Notes: generated by a model from the sequence alone, not told the origin. A stretch of 64,000 nucleotides of DNA from Ureibacillus yapensis (GCF_003515775.1 NZ_QWEI01000010.1:91841-155840); one strand, 5' to 3'. Shown: positions 54,193 through 63,798, counted from the stretch's first letter. Translations and numbers: made by a program.

Positions 54193-55347
54193 TTATTCGA
54201 ACTCTATGAATTTTCCGTCTTTTATTTCTACAACTTTAACATCCATTACAACATCGCCTATTTCGTCAAAAGAGAAGTTGCCAAGCAAGCCTTCAAAATC
54301 TTTTGTTTCTGCTAAAGCTTCATGGAATAATTCACGATCTGCTTCTCCTGCTCTTTTTAAAGCATCTGCATAAATGTATAATGCGTCATAAGCTTGAGCT
54401 GCAAATTGGTCTGGACGTTTACCATACGCAGCTTCATATTTTTCATTGAATTCAACCACTTTTTGCTCATCAGATTCTCCAAACCATGGGGTAGCTACAA
54501 TTAAACCATTCGCTGCATCTCCAGCTATTTCAATTACTTGTGGTGAGTTGAAACCATTACCTCCAACGAATGGCACTTCAATACCCATTTTACGAGCTTG
54601 GTCCATGATTACTGCACCTTCATTATATAAAGCTGATGCTAAAATTAAATCTGGATTCGTATTTTTGATTTTTGTTAACTGTGCATTATAATCACTTTGT
54701 CCTTTTTGGAAGGTTTCAATTGTTAAAATTTCTAATCCCATCTCTTCCGCTGTTTTTTTCATTGTATCGAAACCGGATTGCGTTAATACATCATCATTCC
54801 CATAAATCATTGCTACTTTTTTAGCTCCCGTTCTTTCGATAGCTTTTTCCATTGCAGTTGGAATTGCCAATGCCTCAGGAATCGCATTTCTGAATACATA
54901 GTCACCAATTTCAGGGATTCCTTCAGCTGTTGTTGAAGTTCCCATAATTGTTATTCCATTTAAGTCTGCTTCCGGAGCAACTGCAAAAAATTCAGTACTC
55001 AATGTCGGTCCAATAATGGCAAGTGTGCTATCGTCACTCATTAATTTTTGTGATGCCGAAAGTGCTTGCTCTGCTTCACCTGCAGAATCTTCTATTACCA
55101 ATTCAATATTAACCTCACCATTTTCATTAATCTCGCTTTGCGCTAATTTTAACCCCTGTGTGATTGCTTCCCCATAAGCAGCACCTGCCCCAGTTAAATA
55201 AGAGATCACTCCAAATTTTGCACTGATCTTTTCATCCGTTTGTTCAGTAGTTGAACCCTCATTTCCTGTACTTTCCCCACTACATGCAGTAAGCAGAAGC
55301 AGCATTAATACCGAAAAAAACAATGATGCTTTCCGTAAAACCTTCAT
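54193..55347 (-). CDS. livK: Branched-chain amino-acid ABC substrate-binding lipoprotein LivK
   Basis: A 384-residue periplasmic-binding-type lipoprotein. The signal peptide ends with the lipobox LLTAC, giving a lipidated Cys22, followed by an acidic low-complexity linker to about residue 40. The type I binding fold follows, with FGVISYLTGAGAAYGEAITQGLKLA (in parts) and IGPTLSTEF, typical Leu/Ile/Val-binding sequence. It is the first gene of livKHMGF and is separated by 111 bases from livH, a spacing that often allows higher expression of the binding protein. Confidence 0.93.
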   Translation of the reverse strand: MKVLRKASLFFSVLMLLLLTACSGESTGNEGSTTEQTDEKISAKFGVISYLTGAGAAYGEAITQGLKLAQSEINENGEVNIELVIEDSAGEAEQALSASQKLMSDDSTLAIIGPTLSTEFFAVAPEADLNGITIMGTSTTAEGIPEIGDYVFRNAIPEALAIPTAMEKAIERTGAKKVAMIYGNDDVLTQSGFDTMKKTAEEMGLEILTIETFQKGQSDYNAQLTKIKNTNPDLILASALYNEGAVIMDQARKMGIEVPFVGGNGFNSPQVIEIAGDAANGLIVATPWFGESDEQKVVEFNEKYEAAYGKRPDQFAAQAYDALYIYADALKRAGEADRELFHEALAETKDFEGLLGNFSFDEIGDVVMDVKVVEIKDGKFIEFE

Positions 55348-55440
55348 CCTTATTCCCCCTCATACTACTATTTTTGTAAATTACTTCTATAATTAAATTA
55401 TATTTCATAAGAAAAGTAAATAAAAATTCCAAATAATTAG

Positions 55441-55455
55441 TATTTTCTGAACTAT
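55441..55455. promoter_or_regulatory. Possible CodY box upstream of livK
   Basis: TATTTTCTGAACTAT matches the CodY consensus AATTTTCWGAAAATT at 11 of 15 positions, about 95 bases upstream of the livK start. CodY commonly represses branched-chain amino-acid uptake genes in Bacillales. Evidence is motif and context only. Confidence 0.35.
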
Positions 55456-55466
55456 TTTAAATAAAA

Positions 55467-55500
55467 AACTACCTGTTAGATTAATTTCTAACAAGTAGTT
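55467..55500 (-). terminator. Terminator after ald
   Basis: A 14-bp stem AACTACCTGTTAGA / TCTAACAAGTAGTT with one mismatch and a 6-nt loop, then TTTTTTA on the minus strand, 21 bases from the ald stop. Confidence 0.87.
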
Positions 55501-55520
55501 ATAAGAGATAGTTAATTTAA

Positions 55521-56633
55521 TTATAAAAGAGAATCTACCGGCACGTATTCTCGCCCTTGATCTTCCGCAACCGCTTTATAGACAACATGTCCTTTTAAAG
55601 TATTAATTCCTTTTCGCAATGCTTCATTATCAAGGCAGGCTTGCTTGTAGCCTTTATTGGCAATTTGCAGCGCATATGGAACTGTGTTGTTCGTCAGCGC
55701 AATGGTAGCAGTACGCGGTACCGCTCCCGGCATATTGGCTACTGCATAGTGAACGACACCGTGTTTAACGTAAGTAGGGTTGTCATGGGTCGTCACCCGG
55801 TCGGTTGTTTCAAAACTGCCTCCTTGGTCAATGGCGATATCAACAATTACTGAGCCAGGGCGCATTGTTTTGACCATTTCTTCCGTTACCAGTTTCGGTG
55901 CTTTGGCGCCGGGAATTAATACAGAGCCGATTACCAAATCAGAATTTTTTACCGATTCTGCAATATTGTAAGGGTTTGAGATTAACGTCTGAACCGAGGA
56001 ACCAAAAATATCTTCGATTTGTCGAAGGCGCTCCGGATTTAAATCCAATATGGTTACTTCCGCTCCCATCCCAACCGCAATCCGGGCTGCATTTGTTCCT
56101 GCCATGCCACCCCCAATCACGGTTACCTTGCCGCGCGGGACGCCGGACACTCCGCCCAGAAGAATCCCTGTTCCTCCATTCACTTTTTCCAAATATTGAG
56201 CTCCAACTTGCACGGACATTTTGCCTGCCACTTCACTCATTGGCGTTAGCAACGGCAATGAACGGTTAGGCAATTGAACCGTTTCATATGCAATGCCTAC
56301 CACTTTGTGATCCAGTAAGCTTTGCGTTAACTCCAGCTCCGGAGCCAAATGCAAATAAGTAAACAAGATTAAGTCTTCACGGAAAAATTGATATTCGCTT
56401 GGAATCGGTTCTTTTACTTTCATGACCATTTCTTGCGACCAAGCTTCTTTTGCTGTCCCCACAATTGTTGCACCTGCTGCTGAATAATCCTCATCCGAAA
56501 ATGAAGAACCTACCCCCGCGCCCGTTTCTATAAACACTTCATGCCCGGCACTTGTCAAGGTTACTACGCCAGCTGGTGTCATTGCTACACGATTTTCATT
56601 ATTTTTTATTTCTTTTGGCACGCCAATTTTCAT
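55521..56633 (-). CDS. ald: Alanine dehydrogenase
   Basis: A 370-residue NAD-dependent enzyme that interconverts alanine and pyruvate plus ammonia, important for alanine catabolism and spore germination or sporulation metabolism in Bacillus. The N domain starts [20 protein letters not shown] and contains the substrate Lys region [13 protein letters not shown]; the Rossmann domain has [17 protein letters not shown] (168-184 region) then TILDLN. It lies upstream of the liv operon on the same strand but ends with a strong terminator, so it is a separate unit. Confidence 0.96.
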   Translation of the reverse strand: MKIGVPKEIKNNENRVAMTPAGVVTLTSAGHEVFIETGAGVGSSFSDEDYSAAGATIVGTAKEAWSQEMVMKVKEPIPSEYQFFREDLILFTYLHLAPELELTQSLLDHKVVGIAYETVQLPNRSLPLLTPMSEVAGKMSVQVGAQYLEKVNGGTGILLGGVSGVPRGKVTVIGGGMAGTNAARIAVGMGAEVTILDLNPERLRQIEDIFGSSVQTLISNPYNIAESVKNSDLVIGSVLIPGAKAPKLVTEEMVKTMRPGSVIVDIAIDQGGSFETTDRVTTHDNPTYVKHGVVHYAVANMPGAVPRTATIALTNNTVPYALQIANKGYKQACLDNEALRKGINTLKGHVVYKAVAEDQGREYVPVDSLL

Positions 56634-56851
56634 CCCGAGTCCCTCTCCCCCATATAGAAATATGTATGATACAATTTTATAATAACAACTTATTTCCTCA
56701 CTTGTAAATCAATAGACTTAAAATTTGAAAAATTTAAAAAGCAGTTTCATAGATTGTTATTTGTAAAAAATGACAATTAAGTGGATATTATTAGTAAAGA
56801 TTGTGAACGTTTTCATTTATGTTTGATTTTACATTATTTCGTCTATTTATT

Positions 56852-56860
56852 TGATATAAT
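56852..56860 (+). promoter_or_regulatory. Extended -10 promoter of the Usp gene
   Basis: TGATATAAT contains a consensus TATAAT with the TGn extension, 27 bases before the ATG. No good -35 is visible 17 bases upstream. The ald-usp gap (56634-56886) holds this and the ald upstream region only. Confidence 0.5.
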
Positions 56861-56886
56861 AGAATTATAAAAAAGGAGGAATTTTT

Positions 56887-57330
56887 ATGACTCAATATAA
56901 AAATATCGTAGTCGCTGTAGATGGTTCCAAAGAAGCAGAATATGCTTTCAAAAAATCAATTGAAATTGCAAAAAGAAACCCTGAAGCAACACTAAACTTA
57001 GTGAATGTAATTGATACTCGTTCCTTTGCAGCTATTGAAGCCTACGACCGCTCCATTGCAGAACGTGCGCAAAGCTTTTCCGAAGACTTGTTAAATGGCT
57101 ATAAACAACAAGCAGAAGCTGCCGGCGTTCATAAAGTAAACAATATTATTGAATATGGTTCTCCTAAAACAATCATTACAAAAGAACTTTCAAATGTAGT
57201 AGACGCAGATTTAATCATCTGTGGCGCCACAGGTTTAAATGCCGTTGAAAGATTCCTGATCGGTTCTGTTTCCGAAGCAATTGTACGTTCTTCTAAATGT
57301 GATGTTTTGGTTGTTAGAACTCCAGAATAA
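56887..57330 (+). CDS. Universal stress protein (UspA family), ATP-binding type
   Basis: A 147-residue single-domain Usp. It opens with NIVVAVDGSKEAEYAF and carries the ATP-binding G-x2-G-x9-G-S pattern as GATGLNAVERFLIGSVSE at about 118-135, so it should bind ATP and act as a dimer in the cytoplasm. AAGGAGG precedes the ATG. It is a monocistronic plus-strand gene between ald and ytxK. Its precise stress role cannot be read from sequence. Confidence 0.88.
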   Translation: MTQYKNIVVAVDGSKEAEYAFKKSIEIAKRNPEATLNLVNVIDTRSFAAIEAYDRSIAERAQSFSEDLLNGYKQQAEAAGVHKVNNIIEYGSPKTIITKELSNVVDADLIICGATGLNAVERFLIGSVSEAIVRSSKCDVLVVRTPE

Positions 57331-57354
57331 ATCGCAATTATTTCGCTTATCTCA

Positions 57355-57390
57355 AGCCCTTTTGCAGTTAATCACTGTAAAGGGTTTTTT
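57355..57390 (+). terminator. Terminator after the Usp gene
   Basis: AGCCCTTTTGCAGT pairs with ACTGTAAAGGGTT (small bulge) followed by TTTTTT on the plus strand, 25 bases after the stop. Confidence 0.8.
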
Positions 57391-57415
57391 ATTTAATTTG
57401 CATTCAAAGAAAAAA

Positions 57416-57462
57416 TCAGCGAAGGGTGTCCTGAAAATACTTTTCAGACGGCCCTTCGCTGA
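57416..57462 (-). terminator. Two-tier hairpin after ytxK
   Basis: The outer stem TCAGCGAAGGG / CCCTTCGCTGA encloses an inner CTGAAAA-TAC-TTTTCAG hairpin, with TTTTTC following on the minus strand, 14 bases beyond the ytxK stop. Confidence 0.72.
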
Positions 57463-57475
57463 TTGAGGATTCATG

Positions 57476-58405
57476 CTATTTATTTTCTTTCCACATTTGA
57501 ACTTTTTCAAAAAACAGCGATAATGCTTCTTTGTTGGACATATTGGGCACTTTTGCCAATAATACTTCCCGTGGCGCTCGAGCCGCCGTACTTTGCTTTT
57601 GCAATATTAACAGGCTTTTTTCGTGAGCCTTGGATGCGAATAGATTTTCCGGCAGCTGGATGACCGCTTGAATCCAAGCATTCTTTTTTAAATACTTATG
57701 TAAATCTTTCGATTGCTCAGATTCAAACAAGTTCGCTGGAATTAGGAAAAACAAATAGCCGCCTTCTTTTGTATGATTGATTGACTGTTCGATGAGGAGG
57801 TGGTGGGAATAGCTCATTCCTTCATGGGCACAAAGTTCATATTCTACCGCTGTCTCTTCATTTGGATAATAGCCAACAGGCAAGTCGCAAACAACCGCAT
57901 CGACTGGATCGACCAGGAGCTTTTGCAATGCATCCTGATGATAGAGCAGTACTGGCTGTTCAATCAATTCGGCTGTATCTGCTGCAAGTCGAATTAATAA
58001 TTCATCGACTTCTACGCCAGTAGCCGAAGTTTTGCCATCTAATAAATTCATGACGGTAAAAAGCAGATTTCCAGTTCCGGCTGCAACGTCCAATAATGAA
58101 ATTTGTCTATTTTTAATGTCTTCTGCAAAAAATTGTTGGACAAAATAGCCAACCAAAAGCCCGAGCGTATCAGGAGTCATTTGATGGTTGGGCTGTGAAT
58201 TTTTTCGCATTCCCTTTAAGATGGCGATCTGTATGGCTTTTCGAATTTCTTCCTTCGACGCATCATGGCCAATCCACTGCGTTTGATTGTCCAAAATTTC
58301 TTCCAGTGATTGCAATACGCCTTCCAAAAATGTATATTCGCCACTTGACTCGTATTTCTCCGCTTTTTCATTGATAAAAGAAAATATTTGTTCAAACTTT
58401 TCCAT
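57476..58405 (-). CDS. ytxK: Class I SAM-dependent methyltransferase YtxK
   Basis: A 309-residue protein resembling N6-adenine DNA methyltransferases of the HsdM type. After a helical N domain (1-100) it has the SAM motif LLDVAAGTGNLLF (about 104-116) and the motif IV position DLPVGYYP, a variant of the NPPY tetrad, so target and activity are uncertain. B. subtilis YtxK occupies the same position next to tpx. The gene has an AGGAGTT site and is isolated by hairpins. Confidence 0.83.
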   Translation of the reverse strand: MEKFEQIFSFINEKAEKYESSGEYTFLEGVLQSLEEILDNQTQWIGHDASKEEIRKAIQIAILKGMRKNSQPNHQMTPDTLGLLVGYFVQQFFAEDIKNRQISLLDVAAGTGNLLFTVMNLLDGKTSATGVEVDELLIRLAADTAELIEQPVLLYHQDALQKLLVDPVDAVVCDLPVGYYPNEETAVEYELCAHEGMSYSHHLLIEQSINHTKEGGYLFFLIPANLFESEQSKDLHKYLKKNAWIQAVIQLPENLFASKAHEKSLLILQKQSTAARAPREVLLAKVPNMSNKEALSLFFEKVQMWKENK

Positions 58406-58428
58406 AGGTAACTCCTTTTATATAAAAT

Positions 58429-58450
58429 CAAATACACCTTGGCGTATTAA
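58429..58450. repeat. Fragment of intergenic repeat B (lead hairpin only)
   Basis: CAAATACACCTTGGCGTATT repeats the lead hairpin of repeat B copies at 45203 and 46858, with one mispaired position and no downstream conserved blocks. It lies 24 bases upstream of the ytxK start. Confidence 0.5.
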
Positions 58451-58497
58451 ACCTGTCGCAGCTTTCGCGCAAATAAATTGACTTCAATGAAGTAAAT

Positions 58498-58523
58498 CAC
58501 CCACTCAAGAACTTGAGTGGGTG
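58498..58523. terminator. Perfect 12-bp hairpin after tpx
   Basis: CACCCACTCAAG-AA-CTTGAGTGGGTG is a complete palindrome, 26 bases beyond the tpx stop. It lacks a strong U-run; termination is probable but not certain. Confidence 0.55.
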
Positions 58524-58548
58524 CTTGTTCATTCTATCAAACTATTAA

Positions 58549-59052
58549 TTAAATTAACGCTTTTACAGCTTCGATTGCTGCTTCATAATTCGGATGGCTA
58601 GTTCCTTCTGGTACATATTCAACATATGTCACGGTACCTTCTTTGTCAATGACAAACACGGATCGAGCAAGCAACCGCAGCTCTTTCATATAAACACCGT
58701 ATGCTTCGCCGAAAGATAAATCTCTATGGTCTGAAACAGTTTGTACACCTTCCAAACCGGCAGCTGCACACCAACGTTTTTGAGCAAATGGTAAATCCAC
58801 CGATACCGTATAGAATGCCACATCATTCCCCAAACCTGCTACTTCTTCATTAAAACGGCGAGTTTGTGCATCACAAACACCTGTATCCAATGATGGTACA
58901 ACAGAGAATAAGCGTACTTTTCCTTGTGAATCTTTTAACGATACAGGCGATAAATCATTTGCAAGCACTGTGAAGTCAGGAGCTTGATCTCCTACCTTTA
59001 CTTCATTTCCTACCAATGTTACTGGGCTGTTTTTAAAAGTTACTTGTGCCAA
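58549..59052 (-). CDS. tpx: Thiol peroxidase Tpx
   Basis: A 167-residue atypical 2-Cys peroxiredoxin that reduces hydroperoxides with thioredoxin. The peroxidatic Cys60 sits in SLDTGVCDAQTRRF and the resolving Cys95 in KRWCAAAG, as in the family. It is monocistronic with an AGGAGGG site, next to ytxK as in B. subtilis. Confidence 0.96.
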   Translation of the reverse strand: MAQVTFKNSPVTLVGNEVKVGDQAPDFTVLANDLSPVSLKDSQGKVRLFSVVPSLDTGVCDAQTRRFNEEVAGLGNDVAFYTVSVDLPFAQKRWCAAAGLEGVQTVSDHRDLSFGEAYGVYMKELRLLARSVFVIDKEGTVTYVEYVPEGTSHPNYEAAIEAVKALI

Positions 59053-59150
59053 ATGGGAACCCTCCTTTTGTTTACGTAATTAATCTTACTAAAGTTAATT
59101 CCTATTTTGCAAATAAGTACGCTTACATATTTTTACGTTTCCATTTCAAA

Positions 59151-59750
59151 CTAGATTGTAGGTGAAATTGTCTGATGGCTTTCATAATCTTCATCGCGAG
59201 AATGGTCCACCACAATTTCTTTCTTTCGTTTGATAAATACTTTTTCCTGAACGACGACTGTGTCTGCAATAATATCATTCAAACCATGGTTTTTCGGCAT
59301 GAATGCCACCAGCAAGTATAGGAATGGGAGTTTGTTGCTAATGAAACGACCTATAATTTCTCTAAATAGAACCGTTGCCCAGTCTAGTCGATCAGCATTT
59401 TTATGCTTCACTTTCAGGCCGAAAATCATCTTTCCAAGAGTTTGTTGCCAAAACTTTGTGGTTAGAACGAAATAAGCATAATAAAATACTGCCGATACAA
59501 TGGTCATGGGCGAATACCACTTTGTTTCAGCAAGGCTCCATCCAAATAGATGGAATATAGGATTAACAATGATGCCTACAATGGCAGCCACAATTAAAGT
59601 GTCTACAATAAAAGCCCAAAAACGCATCCAGAAGCCTGCTGTTTTCTCTTCAATTTGCTCAATAATTTGAATTTGCTGATTCGCTGAGGCATGTTCCGCT
59701 TCATCATTAGGAAGAGAGACATTCGAGTCATGATTTTCCATTTCAGACAT
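59151..59750 (-). CDS. RDD-family membrane protein, YteJ-like
   Basis: A 199-residue membrane protein with an acidic N-terminal tail (1-35) and three hydrophobic segments. The RDD features are the Arg in AGFWMRFWAFIVDTLI (about 38-53), the Asp at the end of that helix, and the late LNDIIADTVVV aspartates. It follows sppA by 13 bases on the same strand, as yteJ follows sppA in B. subtilis, where the pair is linked to resistance against lantibiotics. A C-terminal Lys/Arg segment (IKRKKE) is notable. Confidence 0.83.
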   Translation of the reverse strand: MSEMENHDSNVSLPNDEAEHASANQQIQIIEQIEEKTAGFWMRFWAFIVDTLIVAAIVGIIVNPIFHLFGWSLAETKWYSPMTIVSAVFYYAYFVLTTKFWQQTLGKMIFGLKVKHKNADRLDWATVLFREIIGRFISNKLPFLYLLVAFMPKNHGLNDIIADTVVVQEKVFIKRKKEIVVDHSRDEDYESHQTISPTI

Positions 59751-59763
59751 CTAGATTCCCTCC

Positions 59764-60774
59764 TTAAAACTCACCGTATAAATACATCATACGTGGTCCG
59801 CTATTTGAAGACATTACTTTTGTAAGGAATTGCTGGTCCATGGATGGTCCAAAGAATGAACTGATTTTAACACCCAATAAGGATGTTAAGTCTCCAAAAC
59901 TCGATTCATATTCGAATACTTGTGCATTTTCCAAGTTATGGTCTTGTCTGATGGAAGCAATCGTATCATCCAGACCGCCAAGTTCGTCGACAAACCCTGC
60001 CTTCTTCGCCTGTGCTCCACCCAAAATACGACCATCCGCAACTTTCTTCACTTGAGCTTCAGTCATTCCTCTTCCTTGTTCAATTACGTCAACAAACGTT
60101 TCATAGGAGTCATCGATCATTTCTTGAACCATTGCTCTTTCTTCAGCGGTTGTTGGTCTAGTGCCGCCAAACATATCTTTATGTTCGCCAGATTTCACCG
60201 TTTCAAACTTGATTCCGATATTATCCGCAAGCTCGGAAAAATTATAGCTTTGCATAATTACTCCAATGGAACCCGTAATTGTTTCATTATGGGCAAAAAT
60301 CTTGTCTGCCGGTGCAGAAATATAATAACCTCCGGACGCGGCATAGGAGCCCATTGAAACATAAATCGGAATATTTCTTTGTTCCTTGATTTCCACTATT
60401 TTTTCATGAATGTCAGCAGACTCAATAACGCCGCCACCTGGTGAGTTTACATAAAGTACGACACCTTTAATGGATTCATCATTTAAAATGTTGTCAAGCT
60501 GCGACAAGAAATTTTGATGATCGTACGAAACTGGTGTAAATGGCGTACTCGAACCTACATCCTGAATTACCCCATCTACCGATAATAAAGCAATCCGCTG
60601 ATCGAAGTCCCCATCTTCCACAACATTTTCCACTAATGTCTGCTCGGTTGTTGTCAGACTCTCAAATCCGGAAAAAAAGTCGGTTTTAAAAATGGAAATG
60701 ACCGTATTTAAACCGATTGAAAAAACTAGAAGCACGACTGCGGCTCCCAAAGCAAGCCATCTTTTGGTATTCAT
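59764..60774 (-). CDS. sppA: Signal peptide peptidase SppA
   Basis: A 336-residue membrane-anchored serine protease that degrades leftover signal peptides. One N-terminal helix (about 7-28) anchors it. The catalytic Ser147 is in GSYAASGGYY and the Lys199 base in GEHKDMFG, at the same numbers as B. subtilis SppA, giving a Ser-Lys dyad. It is cotranscribed with the RDD-protein gene downstream. Confidence 0.95.
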   Translation of the reverse strand: MNTKRWLALGAAVVLLVFSIGLNTVISIFKTDFFSGFESLTTTEQTLVENVVEDGDFDQRIALLSVDGVIQDVGSSTPFTPVSYDHQNFLSQLDNILNDESIKGVVLYVNSPGGGVIESADIHEKIVEIKEQRNIPIYVSMGSYAASGGYYISAPADKIFAHNETITGSIGVIMQSYNFSELADNIGIKFETVKSGEHKDMFGGTRPTTAEERAMVQEMIDDSYETFVDVIEQGRGMTEAQVKKVADGRILGGAQAKKAGFVDELGGLDDTIASIRQDHNLENAQVFEYESSFGDLTSLLGVKISSFFGPSMDQQFLTKVMSSNSGPRMMYLYGEF

Positions 60775-60909
60775 TTATTCAACTCCTCCTTCAATCATAC
60801 ATACGAATAACTCGCTTAATTGTTTCAACATTTTCCAGATATTATTTTAACACTTCACGCAATCAAAAAGGAAATTAGCTACATGGCGAAGTTGTGGACC
60901 CCAATGTTA

Positions 60910-61824
60910 CTAGCGGACGACAACTGCATATTTCAAAGAATTATAACTTTTTTCAAACGCCGCTTTCTTTACCCAAAATTGGCTTTCCTTTTTCGAATTG
61001 GGATCGTTAACAAGATAATCCCCGGTTTCCTTGTCATAGCCGATCAAGGTTACTACGTGCATGTTTTCCATTGCTTTTACATTTCCTGCACTGCCCATAT
61101 TGTAGGTTCCCCATTTCGGTGCAGCGAATTTGTTGGAAACATAGACAACAATGGGATGACCTGAATCAATTTCTGCTTTTAATTGTTTTGTCGAGTATCC
61201 TGTTGCATCTTTCACTTGAGCATTATAGGATCTCCCATATGCAGCCAAAGGTTTCGGAAAAATGGATTGATACACTTCCTTTACTGCTTTATAAGGTGTA
61301 CTGGAATAGCCCGTATAAGGATTCTTTTTGCTTTTGGGCATATTGTCTAAAAATGCCTTTAACGATATGTCCGTATATCCTTTGTATTTTAAAGCCATCA
61401 GCAAACTCGCTCCCTCGCAACCAAGCGGCGTATACGTGGGAGTTAGTTGGGAAACGAATGGTACATCCAATACAACCGGACTAATTATGGATTTTAGATA
61501 CTTGGAGTGAACAAAACCCATCTTGCCGCTATATTCAACTTGAACCCAGTTGCCTGTTTTGGAAATATACGCAACATTGCCTCCCTTTGGAATCGTTAGA
61601 ATTACGGAATGTTTTGCACCCGGTCCTTTTCGCAAATTCAGTTCGCCGGTTGTTTGAAAAAAAGAAGTTTTCTTTTCTTTTATTGGAGAGGAAGTCGCTA
61701 TTTTTATTGCTTCTGCTGCATTGCTCGCTAAAGGTAGGCCAGTAACAGCCAAACCACTTGCCAATAAACCGAGTGCAAGGGTGAAGTTTAATCGTTTCTT
61801 CGGATATTTCCCGGAATGAATCAT
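60910..61824 (-). CDS. Secreted SH3-domain C39-like cysteine peptidase
   Basis: A 304-residue exported protein. The signal peptide (about 1-37) has a Lys/Arg start and ends LASNAAEA with a likely AxA-type cleavage. An SH3b domain at about 55-112 (GELNLRKGPGAKHSVI and GKMGFVHSKYLK) should bind the cell wall. The C-terminal C39_2 domain (120-304) has Cys136 (LGCEGASLLM), His256 (NMHVVTLIGYD) and Asp274 (LVNDP), the papain-like triad. A wall-associated peptidase is therefore likely; substrate is unknown. An AAGGAG site precedes the ATG. It lies between sppA and mbcS, not a B. subtilis arrangement. Confidence 0.82.
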   Translation of the reverse strand: MIHSGKYPKKRLNFTLALGLLASGLAVTGLPLASNAAEAIKIATSSPIKEKKTSFFQTTGELNLRKGPGAKHSVILTIPKGGNVAYISKTGNWVQVEYSGKMGFVHSKYLKSIISPVVLDVPFVSQLTPTYTPLGCEGASLLMALKYKGYTDISLKAFLDNMPKSKKNPYTGYSSTPYKAVKEVYQSIFPKPLAAYGRSYNAQVKDATGYSTKQLKAEIDSGHPIVVYVSNKFAAPKWGTYNMGSAGNVKAMENMHVVTLIGYDKETGDYLVNDPNSKKESQFWVKKAAFEKSYNSLKYAVVVR

Positions 61825-61893
61825 AGAATCAACTCCTTATATCGAATCACATTTATCATACTACGAAATGGCAAAAATTAGAAAGGAGATTCC

Positions 61894-61913
61894 AAAGCCG
61901 TTTTTCCGGCTTT
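61894..61913. terminator. Short hairpin between the C39 gene and mbcS
   Basis: AAAGCCG / CGGCTTT with a 6-nt T-rich loop lies 64 bases after the mbcS stop. No strong U-run follows on the minus strand, so its role is uncertain. Confidence 0.4.
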
Positions 61914-61977
61914 AAAACCTCCTTCTTGTATTCGACACTATTCCCTAGGAAATAAGTGTTTATGAATTACTGTAGTT

Positions 61978-63558
61978 TCATTTCGTTTTGTTTTGTTCAA
62001 TTTGACGAAGCTCTATACGTCTAATTTTACCTGAAGAAGTTTTCGGCAATTCTTCTATAAATTCAATTGCTCTTGGATATTTGTAAGGTGCTGTAATCTC
62101 TTTTACATGGTCCTGCAATTCCTTGATGATTGTTGGACTATCTTTCAACTCTGAATCGCGCAACACAACAAATGCCTTCACAATATTTCCTCGAATTTCA
62201 TCGGGGCTGCCAACAACCGCGCATTCTTTTACCGCAGGGTGCTTTACAAGTGCGTCCTCTACCTCGAACGGTCCGATTGTATAACCGGAAGAAACGATAA
62301 TATCATCTCCGCGCCCTTCAAACCAAAAATAGCCATCTTCATCTTTGTAGGCGCGATCTCCAGTCAAGAACCACTCTCCGCGATATTGCATTTTTGTTCT
62401 TTCCGGTTCATTTAAATAACCTTTAAACAGGGCCGGTGTCGAAGAATGAACTGCAATATCCCCGACTTCCCCGGCTTTCGCAGGTTCGCCAAAGTCATCG
62501 ATTATTTCAACAAGGTTCCCCGGAGTCGGTTTACCCATTGAACCAGGTTTCGCCGGCATTCCAAGCAAAGTTCCAACTAATAGTGTATTCTCCGTTTGTC
62601 CATACCCATCACGAACTTGAAGAGAGAATACTTCCAGGAATTTGTTGATAACTTCACTATTTAATGGCTCACCTGCCGAAACTGCACTTTTAATGTTTGA
62701 TAAATCATAGTTCTCCAGCTGATTGACCTTTGCCATTAAACGATATTCGGTTGGTGTACAGCATAAAACATTGATTTTGTAATCCTGAAGCATTTGCAAA
62801 TATTCTTGCGGATCGAATCTGCCCACATGGATAAACGCTGTTGCCCCACTTCCCAAAGTAGCAAGGAATGGGCTCCAAATCCATTTTTGCCAGCCAGGTG
62901 CCGCTGTTGCCCATACTAAATCATCTTCTTCTACGCCCAGCCACTGAGCTGCCGTCGTTCTTAAATGTGCATATCCCCAACCATGGGAATGGACAACTCC
63001 TTTAGGATTGCCTGTTGTTCCGCTTGTATAAGATAAAAAGGCGATATCGGAATCCTCTGTTTGGACGCCTTCGAATACTTCAGGCTGAGTTTCCAAGTGA
63101 TCTTCAATGGAAATCCACGGTTCGCGGGATTGTCCGAAAACAAATAATTTTAGACCATCTAAATGTTGCACTTCTTCAAATTGCGAAATTTCATTTTCAA
63201 AAGCGACAATCGCCTTTGCTCCAGAATGGATAATTCGGTAGTCGATATCTTTGGCACGCAGCATTTCCGAGCTTGGAATAATTGTCAACCCAGCTTTCAG
63301 CGCCCCGATGTATGTAATATAAGCCTCCTCCGAACGAGGGACCATGACTAAAACAACATCTCCTTTGTTCAGTCCGGAGCTTTTTAATAAATTGGCTACT
63401 TTATTCGCTTTCTTGATAAGGTTTGCATAGGATACTTTTTTGATTTGACCGTTTCCTTCATGAATCATTAAGGCAATTTTGGAACTTGTTTTTGCATATT
63501 TTTCAATTTCATCAACAATGTTATATATACTTGGTGCTAATAAATCTTCTCTTTTCAT
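61978..63558 (-). CDS. mbcS: Acyl-CoA synthetase MbcS-like (short or branched-chain acids)
   Basis: A 526-residue ANL-superfamily ligase that activates a carboxylate with ATP and CoA. Core motifs are the P-loop LSYTSGTTGNPKG (about 175-187), DGYGQTEN, GEWFLTGDRAYKDEDGYFWFEGR and the C-terminal catalytic Lys in LPKTSSGKIRR. Length and the neighbouring SASP gene match B. subtilis ytcI/mbcS, which activates branched-chain precursor acids such as isobutyrate and methylbutyrate. That specificity is inferred from synteny. A GGGGGATTT region precedes the ATG. Confidence 0.87.
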   Translation of the reverse strand: MKREDLLAPSIYNIVDEIEKYAKTSSKIALMIHEGNGQIKKVSYANLIKKANKVANLLKSSGLNKGDVVLVMVPRSEEAYITYIGALKAGLTIIPSSEMLRAKDIDYRIIHSGAKAIVAFENEISQFEEVQHLDGLKLFVFGQSREPWISIEDHLETQPEVFEGVQTEDSDIAFLSYTSGTTGNPKGVVHSHGWGYAHLRTTAAQWLGVEEDDLVWATAAPGWQKWIWSPFLATLGSGATAFIHVGRFDPQEYLQMLQDYKINVLCCTPTEYRLMAKVNQLENYDLSNIKSAVSAGEPLNSEVINKFLEVFSLQVRDGYGQTENTLLVGTLLGMPAKPGSMGKPTPGNLVEIIDDFGEPAKAGEVGDIAVHSSTPALFKGYLNEPERTKMQYRGEWFLTGDRAYKDEDGYFWFEGRGDDIIVSSGYTIGPFEVEDALVKHPAVKECAVVGSPDEIRGNIVKAFVVLRDSELKDSPTIIKELQDHVKEITAPYKYPRAIEFIEELPKTSSGKIRRIELRQIEQNKTK

Positions 63559-63763
63559 CGAAAATCCCCCTTTAAAATATAGCGTCTAGACTTTCTTCTT
63601 ATGATGAACTTTTTAAAAATAGAACATAAAAGAATAAAAAAATTTTTATTTACTAGAAAAAATTCAGCGGCGCACATCCGTATCGCTATTCTTTTGAATA
63701 ATTTCTATAACCTCATTATATACCAAGGTTTTAGTAGTAGGTACTATTTTTTAAAAAAGAAAA

Positions 63764-63790
63764 GGCCGGCAGCTTTTTATGCTGCCAGCC
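63764..63790 (-). terminator. Terminator of the SASP gene
   Basis: GGCTGGCAGC / GCTGCCGGCC (one wobble) with a 7-nt loop is followed by TTTTCTTTTTT on the minus strand, 8 bases beyond the stop. The gap 63559-63763 shows nothing else. Confidence 0.88.
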
Positions 63791-63798
63791 CTCTATTA

